A stretch of DNA of 64,000 nt from Calonectria ilicicola (lineage: Eukaryota; Ascomycota; Sordariomycetes; Hypocreales; Nectriaceae), in NCBI GenBank assembly GCA_020809705.1, contig CP085828.1, positions 5,394,001 through 5,458,000 on the forward strand, given 5' to 3'. Within the stretch, counting starts at the first letter, position 1. The number at the start of each line of letters is the position of its first letter. The notes below the pieces were generated by a model. It saw only the letters and a program-made list of their open reading frames with translations. It ran no database searches and was not told the DNA's origin. The position numbers and the translations under genes are program-made. Positions 24,145 through 35,536 of the stretch are shown in pieces.

Positions 24145-26659
24145 GTTGGATCTTTCTTAAAATCTATTGGCTTGGTAGAAGAATATAAAGAATGGGATTT
24201 GATAATTTATAAATTGAAAAAGCAATTTTGTGCTAGTTAAGACAATCAAGTTTCTCAACAGTTTTGTAATGAATGAAGGTATATCAAGGACCAGCTGGAA
24301 AGAAGATACCAAGCATTTGTTTGGGAAATGAGGTGAATGAAAGTGGCCTCCGGGGCTAAATTGAATATGAAAGAACGACTTTTGACCCGCAAGGGGAAGC
24401 AAAGAGTAAGGAAAGACACAGCTGGTCTGCGTGAGGCTAGAGGAACAAGACCAAGAACGGATGATTCATAGTGCTGGCATGCACGCAGCTTATATATATC
24501 AGTCACAAGGGCAAAGAGAGCTCTACGGGGGGCAGCCTTGGCTCGTTTCTTTTTGGACCGTGCTACCTGACTGATCTATTCCATATGCAGGCACGCCCGT
24601 AGCTTGGCTGTCTGAGTGAAGGCTATGGTGCATAAGGGAGAATGCCAGTCCGTCTCCATCAAGCTGGGAGGAAGGTGGGGATTACCACATAAGACCTTAA
24701 ACAAGCTTGCTTGATGAGAAACGAGACTAGTTCGAGAGCAGGGGAGACAATGGGTGTAAGACGAGGGTCGGCACACAGACAAAGGGTTGATGGATAGGGC
24801 TCCTGCTCCGGCGGCAAGACGGAAGACGAGCCGTGCTTGTGTTTTAGGGGACGATCATTTGAATAAGCCAGCCACTGGGAGGGGTTCAATCGCTGGCCAT
24901 TTTGTCTACCGGCAACCTGCTTGGCGCAATGCCATGGCCTATTTGTGGCGCCGCAACCCTTTCGTTGCCCGTGCACCGGAAATGGTGACGAGATTCAGTA
25001 GTCGTGGGTTGGTGTGGTGGGACGGGATTGGCCATGGAGCGGGCGGTATCATGAGACCTGAAACCAGCCAACGGGCCTTGGCCATGCGGAAGAAAATCAA
25101 TGCATTAACAACGCTGTGTTGTAGGATAGGGGCTGAGGATGTGCTGGTTGGCCAACACGTCTCGAGGCTCCCAGGAGAGATTGAAGGGCTTCAGCGAGTA
25201 GCCTTCTGTTGTGCTTTAAAGGGCTGCCCCAACCCAACAGCGGCGCTTACAGACTCTGCAGTTGGGCGCTTGGGTCGAAGCCGTCTCAGATTTTGGGCCT
25301 GGACCGGTACGGATAAGACACACAAAGAAACTTTTGAGATGTCAGCGGGATCCCGATCGAGGCGCAAAAAAGAGGGGGGGATCTGCAGCCAGTTTGGGCT
25401 GGACGTGCCGTGCGAAGCCAAGACTTTGTCGGACATTAAGGGCCGGGTCTAGTGGTCGGGGGTGAGGCTCAAGCCGGCGATACAGCGGCCGTGCTTGCAG
25501 TGGTGCGGGCTCCATCTGAAACGAATGCCAAATTTCCTTGTCCATCTTGATCCACAAAGCAGACGAAAAAGAAGCAACAACAGGATGCAGGAGTTCAATA
25601 GTTTCCAGCCCTCCTCAAGGATATCAAAAAAGCCACAAAGGGCCAAGAACCGAAATTAAGAAATATTTTATTCTTGCAACCTTTCATCTAATGCTAGCTG
25701 CACGACACGGCCCACTCCCACCTCAGGATAAGGGTCTTTCTTGGGGTGGTGTAAGCTGGAGGTTATTATACGATAGGGAATTGAGACCCAGAAACCCATC
25801 CAGAGCGAAGAACCTCGAAAAAAAGAAGGAAAGAAAAAAAAAACGAGGGGGCAATAATACAAATAAAAAAACCACATGCATTCCGGGTGTATTTTTGCAT
25901 TATCCATGTCTAACAAATGTAGTGAAATACAATCCCGTGAGGTTGGAACACGCTACCCTAGATACTCCCGCATTTTCTCGCGACACAACCTACCCCTCGC
26001 TTCACGGCCCAACATCATGCATACATGCATGTCAGCTATTTGTTGGCTAGTCGAGACAGACCATTTCATTTCCCTTGTAGCTGCTTGCATGTGTCATCCA
26101 AATTTCCCACTGGTTTGGGTGCACCTATCATTATCGTCCATACGATATAAGCTAAAAAGCAGGTGGGCCTCCCCCCCCTTTAGTCAATTGTTGCTTTTTT
26201 TGGATACCCAAACCTATGCTTCGCCACTACATCCTGTTTCACGTCTCCTCTCCAAGAGTTTAGTGTATTGGTGGTCCCCGTTGTTCGTATGGTGGTGAGA
26301 TAGCTTCTGGCTCTTGAACCCCTCACGCATTTTTTTTTTCGGGCGTAACAGCAGACCACAATGAATTCGCCTCGAGTCTTACTTTGCACACCCATGGCGT
26401 CTTTTGACGCATAGTTGCTCCAGGCTCAAGTTAGCTCGCACTCGGAGCTAATTTTATTGCTGTGTCATAGCATTGGGGTGTTGATTTGCTTTGGTTCTCC
26501 TCTTCCTGAACTGCATGCCCTATTGCAGAATGTAGAGTTTCTCGTACCTGATAACAGGCCAGTAAAACCTGTGATTTGTTCACCTCTTGTGCAAGTTCAT
26601 ATTTGCAACTGCCGTGGTCGCAAAACCTCGCTGTCTATCCTTTCCGTCGTTCATGGATA
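24145..26659. other. Intergenic region upstream of GH16
   Basis: A TATATATA stretch at 24489-24500 could serve the GH16 gene, though it is about 345 bp upstream of its ATG. The 221-codon open frame at 24787-25452 (+) has no family likeness and a composition unlike its neighbours, so I do not call it a gene. A-rich runs occur near 25820-25870. Nothing else supported. Confidence 0.5.
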
Positions 26660-27562
26660 TTATTCCTCCATACGATCCGTCATGGTGATTGAGCAGTCAG
26701 TCGGTGCTGGTGTAGCCCCGCTGCCGAGTGTGTCTCCTAACCTTTCGATCAGGTGCACAATGGTATTCTCGTAGACGCGTGCTGCATCCAGGTGAAGCCT
26801 CTCTACCTCTTCGTCGGCGTCATCATCACCCCACCCGTTTAGTTCTGGACCTTCAGTGTCTGTACCCATTTCCGCATCGGTACCGCTTTCTGCATTCTCC
26901 TCATCGTCCGCATCTCCGCTGCTCATCACTTCCACCATCAAGACTCGGCTTTGTTCCACAAGACTTCTGCAACGAACCATGTCTGTTGTTGTCATCCCAC
27001 CTCGCAGTCCGTTTTCGAAGCCGGGTAATGGTTCGTGGGTTGTTAAATCTTGACCACATAAAAGGCTTGCGAAACAGTGATCCAGTTTGTGCAGGAGTGC
27101 AAATGATGCCTTGGGAGATGGTGGAAATGATCTGACGTATTGTGTGAAATCACTGGCAAGCCGAAGAAAGAACGGTATTTGAAGAATCGCTTGATAAACG
27201 TCAGTAACATACTTCAAACAAAATGCAGAGTCAAACTTACGGGTACCAGAGAGCCAAAGAACATTTATGATTGCATCCAAGTCCTTGCATACTTCGCTGA
27301 AGCTCTTGTATCCCACAACCGTATCACCAGGTTGAGGATTGCCAAACTTTTTCACATATCGTCTGGATGTCTCCATGAGGCGCTCCTCGACAAATCTTCT
27401 TACGAAGTCCTCTTTGCTAGATCCTGGCTGAAGAGATTTACTTCGGGGATGAGGGAGACCAGATGTTGAGCGAGTGGATGATGTGGCTGAGGGTGCTGGA
27501 GATGGCAACCCACCCGCTGAGGGAATGAAGCCCCCAGGGCCTGGGGAATTGGCGCTGACCAT
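26660..27562 (-). CDS. Conserved ascomycete protein of unknown function
   Basis: I do not recognise a function, though the central block resembles a family widespread in filamentous ascomycetes. Read straight through, the frame is 300 codons. However, 27240-27190 is a good 51-nt intron (GTAAGT donor, TACTGAC branch, CAAG acceptor). Removing it keeps the frame and restores a smooth SGTPILQIPFFLRLA, giving 283 aa. The order is: Ser/Pro-rich N-terminus (about 1-50), a helical conserved core starting EDFVRRFVEERL, then an acidic low-complexity stretch (DADDEENAESGTD and on), and a final amphipathic helix containing VYENTIVHLIERLGD. No signal peptide or membrane segment. It is divergent from TOM6 (579 bp between starts). 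Confidence 0.8.
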   Translation of the reverse strand: MVSANSPGPGGFIPSAGGLPSPAPSATSSTRSTSGLPHPRSKSLQPGSSKEDFVRRFVEERLMETSRRYVKKFGNPQPGDTVVGYKSFSEVCKDLDAIINVLWLSGTRKFDSAFCLKYVTDVYQAILQIPFFLRLASDFTQYVRSFPPSPKASFALLHKLDHCFASLLCGQDLTTHEPLPGFENGLRGGMTTTDMVRCRSLVEQSRVLMVEVMSSGDADDEENAESGTDAEMGTDTEGPELNGWGDDDADEEVERLHLDAARVYENTIVHLIERLGDTLGSGATPAPTDCSITMTDRMEE

Positions 27563-28140
27563 TGTTTATGGATATCGGTTTTTGATATATGGACCTTAAT
27601 AGGTGGGCTGATTGGAATACTGAGTCTGAGCCGAGAGTTTTATGTGGATTTCGCGTGAGATCGTCACTCACTTGTGGGCGCGCTATGGTCAAGAACTGGT
27701 TTACTGGAGGCCGAAAAAGCAGATGTAGGATGAATCAAATGTATAATAAAAGAGACGTTGGATTTAGTGGTATTTAAGCCAGCTGAAAGAAGTTTAACAG
27801 GGTTAGTTCAACAGGGTCAGTTCAGCAGGGTTCCTACAATGCTGCCGCGGGGTTGACGTATGGCTTAGTGATGCTGATGTTGATGACGATAGTGGGGGAT
27901 TGGTACGTACCTTGCTATCCTTGAGGGTCCAATGGGCGCGAATTGTAGCGCGCCTGGGCTTAAGCTCATCATGTGACTCCACCGCTATCGCTAAGTATCG
28001 CGCATTGAAGCTTCTTGGTTACCGAAATTTTCCCTGGAAAATCCACCTCCACCAAGCCGACTTGCCATTTCCCTCGCCAATCGTTCCGGCGCCATATCCA
28101 TTTTCGTCATATACTACTGGTCCAAATAGACACATTTAAA
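27563..28140. promoter_or_regulatory. Divergent upstream region (unknown gene / TOM6)
   Basis: 578 bp between two divergent starts. A near-repeat GTTCAACAGGG / GTTCAGCAGGG occurs at about 27806-27832. No TATA box or known site identified. Confidence 0.4.
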
Positions 28141-28392
28141 ATGCCTCCTAAGCGCATCTACGTCGAGAAGGCCTCTCGCCGAGCCCCGAGGGGTTTCATC
28201 GGTGCCACCTACGATGCCCTGACTTCCTCCGAAAACGCCTCCGTTGTGCGCAGCATTGCCATCTTTGGCGTGAGTACATCTTCGAGTCAAGAGTGGAACC
28301 TGCTACGGAGAATTGAAATGCTAACCTGAATTCAATAGGCCGCTGTGACCTTCATTGCGAGCTCCTGGGGCGAGATCCTCCTCCCTCCGTAA
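28141..28392 (+). CDS. TOM6: Tom6-like small subunit of the mitochondrial outer-membrane translocase
   Basis: Small tail-anchored subunit that stabilises the TOM import channel. The exons 28141-28269 and 28339-28392 give 60 aa. The N-terminal half is basic (MPPKRIYVEKASRRAPRGF). It is followed by the family block with ALTSSENASVVRSI and a single hydrophobic helix near the C-terminus (IAIFGAAVTFIASSWG). Length, charge pattern and the S-P/S-E-N-A-x-V-V-R-S motif fit fungal Tom6. The intron splits the helix: GGC|GTGAGT to CAATAG|GCC. I am fairly sure of the family; other small Tom subunits (Tom5, Tom7) have different motifs. Confidence 0.82.
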
Positions 28393-29069
28393 GTCGACCT
28401 CGATCTTCATGGACAATTGCAACATTTCCTATGGCTCTGATCTAGGCCCTCGAGTCGACCTTAGTTAACCAGGAAACAGTCAATGATTTAATCCGAAGAA
28501 AAACATCGCAAGGCGATCTCGGAGGAACGGGCAGTCTGAATGGGCATGCATGACGTACGACAATCTTGAAACCATATAATCTCTTGTACATTAGAAAAAA
28601 AGTATCGATTGTACGTTTAGTGGAACTGGAAAAATGCTGTAAACGCAAAAGATAGCCACGGTCATGATAAATGAGCGCTGGGCATAAACGAACACCACTC
28701 CATGTGGATGATTACAACGACCCTTGATTCATCCGTTGCTGTGTTTATTTTCAAGGGAGGAACAGGAGGGAAGAGCCCGTTGAATATGTACCAGGGAGTC
28801 TAGACAACTGCTCTCCCTGGCCAGCCGCACCTGCCTTTGTTCTGCGTTTACATTCCTCAGATGTTTAGCATGGACGTAAAGTTCAACCTTGCTCGCGACT
28901 TCCAGCTGGTTGCTGGGGAACAGAGACCATGACTAAATATTGATTCTCAATTCCAGCACTTCTTCAAATTTATCATCTTTGCTCCATGCTATTGAGATAT
29001 CTGGCATTCAGGCCTTCTTATTCAAGCTCGAAGTTACCCGACGTTTCATCGCAAGCCTTGCACCTCTAG
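28393..29069. other. Intergenic region between TOM6 and the next gene
   Basis: TOM6 3' UTR followed by the upstream region of the 29070 gene. No supported coding region. Confidence 0.5.
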
Positions 29070-31249
29070 ATGGAGACCGATTTGGTCACTCTCGCACCGG
29101 CCAAGGAAGACCTGGACGAGTGCCAATTCAATCGACCTCGAATCTCTGCTGGTAGCTTTGCGCAACTTGTATCCAAATTTGAAAACCTCGATAATTTTTC
29201 GTTGCACCACAACCAGCATCAAAGTTCCATCGTTAGCCTTAAACCTGACTTCATACCCTCACCGAGCCATCGGCTTGATGGAAATGGCTGCAGAGATTCC
29301 AGTTTCTTGGACACACCTACAAAGACCACCAGGAGATACCGCGGGAAGGACCCCGGCGCTTTGAAGCCTATCGTCACCCATGAATTGGCTTCAATGAAGC
29401 CACCCGTTCAACTTCGTCGATCTCAGTCTCTGAAGGCGAAATCCCCCACTACTCCCCGCCCTTTGGATATTGGACCAAGACACAAGTCAGTTGCAGAGAG
29501 GAGAAAAATATTCGAGAGTGCTGAAAATGACACGGGCGAGTTTAAACACTATCCTGCACCAATGAAAACTAATTCTCATGCTCGTTCAGCTGTTATACCG
29601 GCAACCCCAACTACTCCTATTCTCTCATCGTTCAAGTCCATCGATTCCCTAAGCCCTATCAAGGCCAGGTTAAGACCACTTATCCATCAAAAATCAATGG
29701 AGAACGAACATCAGGAGACCCAGAACCAACCCGATACTCCCTCAAACCCGTACGAAAAGCTTCGTGTCTTTCAATCATGGAGCATCATTCAGCACGAAAC
29801 TGCTTCAACACCTGCGATTTCCACACCATCATTTGAGAGGCCCTTAAACAATGCGGCTGCGTACAAAACATTTACGCGAAAGAACAATGAGAACATCCCA
29901 TCCAGTCCTAGACGCCGGAATTTCATTTCAGAAACCCCTCATGGTGTCATTCATACCTCATCCACCAATTCTCATGATAGTGTGCGGGGGCCATATACAA
30001 TCTCGCTCGCGGCAAGAAGTCAACCCGCGATTGTCCAAACATCCAACCATCGTTATAATAGACCAAAATCTCCTTCATCTCCGATTCTGAGACGCCAAAC
30101 TTGGTTGGAGAATGCTCAGAAAATGGCATCGTCGCTTTCAATATCGGTCTCTGAGAGGAATTCACCTGGCGATTTTCAACCTTGGCGATACTCCAACCCT
30201 TTTCTCCAAAAGTCAAAAAAGGTTCAGCGAACTGTGACATCAGAAGTGTCTAATTTTGGTGCAAAAATATCCAATCTTCGACGAAGATTCGATCTCCCCA
30301 AAAGCGCAAGTGTCATCTCGCTGCCCTGTGCCTTTAGGCATCGGCGTCAGACAACTACTGCCAATGCATCATAGTACGATACCCCACGGCAACTGAAGAA
30401 TTTGGAGGCTACCACAACTTATGACAATTCGGACTCATTGAGGTCAGGACATGGACAGTATGAAGCAGCTTATTTAAGCAACCCTTGCATTCGATCGTCA
30501 GACTCAACCTCAGCGATATTGGGTAACCATAAACCCGCATCTACATTGAAAGATAGGATTAATATTTTTGAATCTTTGGGTCGCCATCACTGTGGTGCTT
30601 ACGGCACATCTCAAAGCGGACCCGAAAAACAGCTGAGAGAGAATGTTACAGGTCGACACCAACATCATGTGAAGGGTGTCTTACGCCGGATTTCTGCATC
30701 ATTCAAGGGAAGCCCTTTAGCAAGGGATTCAATATCCTCGCAACAAGTGCATCGGAGCAATGGTGGCTTGGAAGAAGAGGAACCAGCATTCAGGGGTAAG
30801 CACTTTGCTTCCCCACCCTTCAACATTAGGCCTGGGACAAGCTCCAAAGTTTTGCAACATGGCAGCTCTACAACGGACAACGATTCAGATTTTAACTTAT
30901 CATACTATCTAACTTGTCAAAACTTCAATATTGACGGTGAAGGTCATTTCCAGGCTCCTTTGATGACTTCGCCTATGACGACCAAATATCAGGGTTGAGA
31001 TCTGACCATAGAAATTACCCCCAAGTTAGCGCAGCTTCTAAAATTTCGGCCTCAAACTTGAAAGAAGACACGGAACAACCAAATTTACAGAGACATCGAA
31101 GCCGTATCATGCTTCGTGGTATTGGACCGCCAGTGAAAAGATCCTGTTGCGCGATGGAGCAGCCCGAACCTGTTCGAATGAGCGAGCTAAAGAGACTGGT
31201 TAGCAGATGTAAAGGAAGGGAAATGAGGCAGATACCAAGTAGCTATTGA
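29070..31249 (+). CDS. Unknown Ser/Pro-rich protein; frame interrupted by one amber codon
   Basis: I do not recognise this protein. From the ATG at 29070 the frame is open for 434 codons, meets TAG at 30372-30374, and then the same frame stays open for another 207 codons without any internal ATG until near its end. A good intron at 30796-30953 (GTAAGC donor, TTGAC branch 18 nt before a TTTCCAG acceptor) then joins to the last frame, which ends at 31249. The product looks disordered: Ser, Pro, Thr and Asn-rich. It has repeated short motifs such as KFENL, RKIFES and NIFESLG (in all three parts of the frame), many SP/TP sites and basic patches. Either a weak intron removes the TAG (best donor GTACGA at 30374, no good partner found), or it is read through, or it is a mutation or sequence error. 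Confidence 0.65.
30372..30374 (+). other. In-frame TAG inside a long open frame
   Basis: The codon is followed by TAC. The open frame on both sides is in the same register, and both sides share composition and FES-type motifs. Confidence 0.85.
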
Positions 31250-31774
31250 TTTTGATGGGATGCGTATGAATAGGCTCGCGATATTTGGAACTGGACACCA
31301 GTGTCTTGTTTGTCGTAGGTCTTATTGACCTTGTTACATTACTCTCACTCGGCATTTTTATTTCCGTACACTGTTTAATTTTATCACTTCTTTTCTAAGA
31401 GGAATACAGAGAATAAATTTGAGTAGATTTTGTTATCTTGCGATGCGCCTGCATGCTGTGCTATCTGAGTTGGAAAAGGAAACAGGTGTAAATGGCTGTC
31501 TCAATGAAGACGACCTTTTGACATGACAAATAAAACGCTGCAAACAAAGCTAATGACGACTCCATGAAAGAAACTAAGAGCGGTGTAAAATCTGATTTTT
31601 CGAATGCAAAAAGAAGAGGATTCTACACACGAGCTGAATGTCGAGCTTCATCTCCGACGGAGGTCCGTTGAGACGTTGTGCCACTGGGGATTTATTAGAG
31701 CCACTCTTAATTATGAACGGCTAAATTGTAGGCAGAGGTGCCAGCGGAGCTCCGAGCCGATGAAAGGAGACCAC
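31250..31774. other. Convergent 3' region before STE2
   Basis: 525 bp between the stops of the unknown protein (+) and STE2 (-). AATAAA-like signals lie near 31412 (+). No gene supported. Confidence 0.5.
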
Positions 31775-32998
31775 CTAGACTCGTTCTTCGTGCTGTATAA
31801 GCTTTCGATTGACATGGACGTGACTCCCGCCGAGCTTGACTTCTTGACTGAGATTTCCCAACTCCATTCTATCAACATCGTATTGATCTTGGGAGGACAT
31901 GCCAGCCTCACACCGAGAGAGGATCGAGCCTTGGGTGGCAGTATCGGCGTGGCTAGCGGTGATGCTGGATGACTTGAGGCGAGCTGTCGAGCCTCCGCTC
32001 CCCGGGCCTGTTCCATAGCGGTTGCTTGAACCGGCGGCCGAGCCAGAGAGGTTGGAGGTATTGGTCATGCGCTGGGCAGTAAGTGTCCCCAAAGGTAGGA
32101 TGATGGCGACCGAAGTCAAAGTCAGGGAAGCCGACTCAAAGTTATTGAAATGGCCCCATTCAAGCCCAGCAAAAAAGACTTTATCCACCCAATTAGCATC
32201 CTGTATAAAGAGAGAGAAAAAGGACAAGGAAGATATACCAGGAAAGATCATTAGAATTCCGTTGGTGGCGATGAGAACCTCCATCGGGGTCATGGCCCGA
32301 TAGGAGGGAAGGACACCACGGTTAGAAATGAGATGGGAGAGAAGCTTTATGTTGAAGATCAGACAGAACCAGCAGATGGAGAGAGCGTTGGCAATAACCA
32401 TCCATTGGACCACCCAACGATGGCTTCTCGGGGGAGCCAAGTTTACAATCGTTTCGTTTTGGACCACAGTAAACGCGATGCGCCATCCAATGGTGAACAT
32501 GGTGACCAAGGCTGAGAGGACGGAAATGAAGTACTTCCAAAGATTTGGCCAGAGACTGACCATTGTCCAGGCCTGGTTCATCAGAGCAGCTTCGATGGAG
32601 ATAACCAGAAGGAGGGAAAAGGTGTTGGCTGCGATGCTAATGTTAAAATCGTTCTGGGGGACATGGGAGTAGTCGCCTCCCCAAACAGCGTAGAATTCGT
32701 TAAAGTGCGAGGGGAAGTAGGCACTGAGGAGGGCCATACGAATAGTGCAGATGACGAGGCTGCTAACGTGAAGAATGCTAGAGGGCCGGTGAAACTTGGA
32801 CGAGGGTGTCATGACAAGCACAACAGCCAACATAATTAGGCAGGCTCCAAACTGAGCTCCATAGTTGAGGCATATGCTGACGGACTGAGTATGAAACTGA
32901 TCAACCAAGGGCAAAGGGACTGAGATTGGCGTCTTGCCATCAGCAGCGAAGAATGTGACGTTTTGAGCATAAGGATCGAAGTCTTCCATCTTTGTCAT
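31775..32998 (-). CDS. STE2: Ste2-type pheromone receptor (alpha-factor class GPCR)
   Basis: Seven-helix plasma-membrane receptor for the alpha-factor-like peptide pheromone, coupled to a heterotrimeric G protein and the pheromone MAPK cascade. In Fusarium, Ste2 is also reported to sense host-root peroxidases. Single exon, 407 aa. The N-terminus has a glycosylation site (NVT). Seven hydrophobic segments can be seen, from about residue 48 (FGACLIMLAVVLVM) to about 285-305 (SLTLTSVAIILPLGTL). The family-specific LPLGTLTAQR ends helix seven; it contains the Pro conserved in Ste2. The Ser/Thr/Gly-rich C-terminal tail of about 100 residues fits regulation by phosphorylation. There are two in-frame ATGs (32998 and 32989); the first is used here. 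A TATA box lies about 108 bp upstream. Confidence 0.94.
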   Translation of the reverse strand: MTKMEDFDPYAQNVTFFAADGKTPISVPLPLVDQFHTQSVSICLNYGAQFGACLIMLAVVLVMTPSSKFHRPSSILHVSSLVICTIRMALLSAYFPSHFNEFYAVWGGDYSHVPQNDFNISIAANTFSLLLVISIEAALMNQAWTMVSLWPNLWKYFISVLSALVTMFTIGWRIAFTVVQNETIVNLAPPRSHRWVVQWMVIANALSICWFCLIFNIKLLSHLISNRGVLPSYRAMTPMEVLIATNGILMIFPGISSLSFFSLFIQDANWVDKVFFAGLEWGHFNNFESASLTLTSVAIILPLGTLTAQRMTNTSNLSGSAAGSSNRYGTGPGSGGSTARLKSSSITASHADTATQGSILSRCEAGMSSQDQYDVDRMELGNLSQEVKLGGSHVHVNRKLIQHEERV

Positions 32999-33814
32999 AC
33001 GTCCTTGAGGGGAGTGGTGATGGTGCTGTGCAGACAGTGATATTGACTGAACCCGAACGATGAATGAAGAATTGCCCGAGATTTCTTCAGAAAAGGAGTC
33101 AAGGTGTTATATAGGAACGAGACTTTACTAGAGAAGCAAGGATAGAACCCTGGTTCATACGAAGACACCAGGAGGAGGGGTGAAGATGAAAAAAGAAATT
33201 AATGGTGACATTTCACTCAGCGTGCCACAGAATCCAAACTGGGCGAATCTCATATTTTTAGCCAATGTAAGTGAAAATATATTGTTGTTAGCTAGAGAAT
33301 GCGACCACATCACATCCTTTTTACAGAAAAAGGGACGGCAAGCTGTGGGGCTACCGCTGGTGTTGATATTGTTCTCAGTTCTGTGGCGTTCAATTTTTGT
33401 ATTGTTCTTGAATGGAGGCTTGGGGCTAGGAGCCGCCTTGCAGTCCGCGAGCAAACCCGTGCAATTCCAAAAGTGAGACGCAACAAGGGATGTGCTTGGC
33501 TTAAACTCTGAACGTAGCCATTGCCGCATTTTATTAGACAGCGATTCCATTCCCACATATATGCTCTAACACCAGTTAGGCCTGATTAAGCCCAGAAGAG
33601 ACCAAGAGCGCACTAGAGGCTCGGTTACTTTAATCACGTCTGGATGGGTCGGCATTGCTCAGCGCACAATGCACATCTTGATCACCGCGTCTCAACAACT
33701 TGGGAGGCCTAGACTTAACTCACAAATATTACCGCTCCTTGGTCCGTTGTGAGACTAAGGCGAGTGACCAAGGCGATGCCCTAACATTAGGTGGCCAGCT
33801 GGCAATCAGCCGTC
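32999..33814. other. STE2 promoter and VPS23 3' region
   Basis: Holds the STE2 TATA box at 33106-33114. The short open frames here have no protein-family character. Confidence 0.5.
33106..33114 (-). promoter_or_regulatory. TATA box of STE2
   Basis: CTATATAAC read on the - strand, about 108 bp before the start codon, a usual distance for fungal genes with short leaders. Confidence 0.6.
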
Positions 33815-35536
33815 TTAAGACGACAATCCCATTCCCTGACCAATTTTTCTAACCAACGCCTTTTTCAAGTACCATTCTCGTGCCAGAGACCTCGTCATCT
33901 TGGCAAAAACAGCAGGGGATATGCGACCCCGTTCCACAGCCCTTCCTAACATGAAAATGGCATCTCCCAGGGCTTTTTCCTCTGCTACTAGTGTGTATAG
34001 TTGATTGGCTACCACTGTCGGTGCCACCAGCAAATCGTCCACGTCTGGGACTGGGTGGTTTTTCGACCCTTCAATAACGCCATCTGCTCTGCGAAGAGCG
34101 TCGTGTAGTATATTCGAGTTTGATGTGAGCACATTTGAAAGCTGAGTTAATTGTCCTGCCTCAGCCTGGAGGGAGGGTATTGAAGACAACATTGCATTTC
34201 GCTGCGCTTGGAGGCCTGCCATGCTCGAGTCATTTTGCTGCCAGCTGCGAACGCGAATTGCACACAATGTTTGGGCTAACTGATGAAGAAGAGCATCCTT
34301 TTCTGGATTTGGAGGGATGGGAGGTGCAGTAATATTTGACGTGGTTGAGATGTTAAGCTCCAAAGGCTCATCAAGAAGATCAGCGGGGGGAGGGGGTTTT
34401 GTTTGGGATTGAGCGTGAGGGGGAGGGGCCTGGTTCCATGGATGAGGCTGCGGCGGTGATTGCCATTGTCGGGGAGGGTTGGGGGATTGTGGTTGTGGCT
34501 GACTAGGATTGAAATATGGAGGCTGGATAGATCTTCGGGATTCTGGAAGTGCTGCATGGCCTGCTTGATATTGTACCGGAGGACTGGTAAGCTTCGCAGC
34601 TGGTAGTTCAGTGCTGGCTTGAGTCGGGAGGGGAGGCGCAGAGTCGTAACGTGAAGATCGACGAGGCTCAGCAGGTGACTCCTTGGGAAGTGGTGGAAGG
34701 GGCGGCCTAGCTTGACCGGGATCTTGTTGCGCGAGGGGTGTGCTCTGAGGTCCCGCTTTGGGAGGGGGGGGAGGTGGACGTTGTTGCTCTTGTGCAATTG
34801 ACTGATCTTGTGTTGTTGATGTCGGGCGTGGAGCTAGACCCGGAGGCAAAGGCGGGACCGGAGGTGGAGTCGGGCCCGGTTGCGGTGACCGGGATACTGA
34901 GGATTCTTGTTTACGGGAGATGACGGGGGGCTCTTTTGCAAATACGTCGGTTAAAATTGCTAAAAAATCTTGTAGATTAGATTTCTGCGCATGGGATATG
35001 GTTAGTATAGCTGTGGAACAAGAAGCGTAGTGGCCAACATACATCCCAAAACTCAGGCCATCGAACCAAGTAGGGATGATATATGAGGCCTTGAGGGTCA
35101 ACGTGCTGGCCTGGCCGGATCATCATTGTCTCAGTTGGAACCACGTATACCATAGGAGGCTCTCGTGGGTAGGCATGAGGAACCCATACCGAAACTGGGA
35201 AGCGGTAGATGGTGCCACGAAAGTTGACAGGGAGAGTGCCTGATAGGAGGAGGAGCAGGGCATTGGCGCCATTGGAGAAAGCTGGTACGCGAGTCAGTCT
35301 TATCGGATACTGCAATATGGCTGGCGATGGAGGCAGTACTGTGTACGTCGGTTCGTGGGGCGAGGGAAGGGTACCGATCGAGGGCTTGCGCAACATCGCT
35401 GTAGGCACGGTTGACATCGTGATATTCCTGTTGGAGCCTGTCAGTGCAACCTGTCGGAGAAGGCACGTTGGAGGAGACCACTAACGCTGGTCAGGACGCT
35501 ATACAGCCAATTTAGTACGTGCTGCTGGACAGGCAT
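33815..35536 (-). CDS. VPS23: ESCRT-I subunit Vps23/TSG101
   Basis: Endosomal sorting factor that binds ubiquitinated cargo and builds ESCRT-I for multivesicular bodies. In filamentous fungi it also acts in ambient-pH (Pal/Rim) signalling. The exons 35536-35486, 35427-35340, 35281-35043 and 34984-33815 give 515 aa. The N-terminal UEV domain (about 1-150) shows NWLYSVLTS, YPSLAPRTD, GTIYRFPVSVWVPHAYP, GQHVDPQG and YHPYL. A UEV domain lacks the ubiquitin-conjugating Cys, as expected. Then comes a Pro/Gln-rich linker of about 200 residues, a coiled-coil region, and a C-terminal steadiness box (EKALGDAIFMLGRAVERG, MTRSLAREWYLKKALVRKI). The second intron must start at CACA|GTACTG; the nearer GTACAC puts the UEV domain out of frame. 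Confidence 0.95.

Noticed and set aside
24787..25452. 221-codon open frame on + strand
   Set aside because: No family resemblance, no intron signals or promoter pattern; a chance frame in a GC-rich stretch.
30994..31034. 41-nt intron alternative in the unknown gene
   Set aside because: It restores frame but is very short with a weak GTTGAG donor; the 158-nt intron at 30796-30953 has much better signals.
31775..32998. STE2 as part of a mating-type locus
   Set aside because: No MAT genes or the usual MAT neighbours are present; pheromone receptors are normally unlinked to MAT in these fungi.
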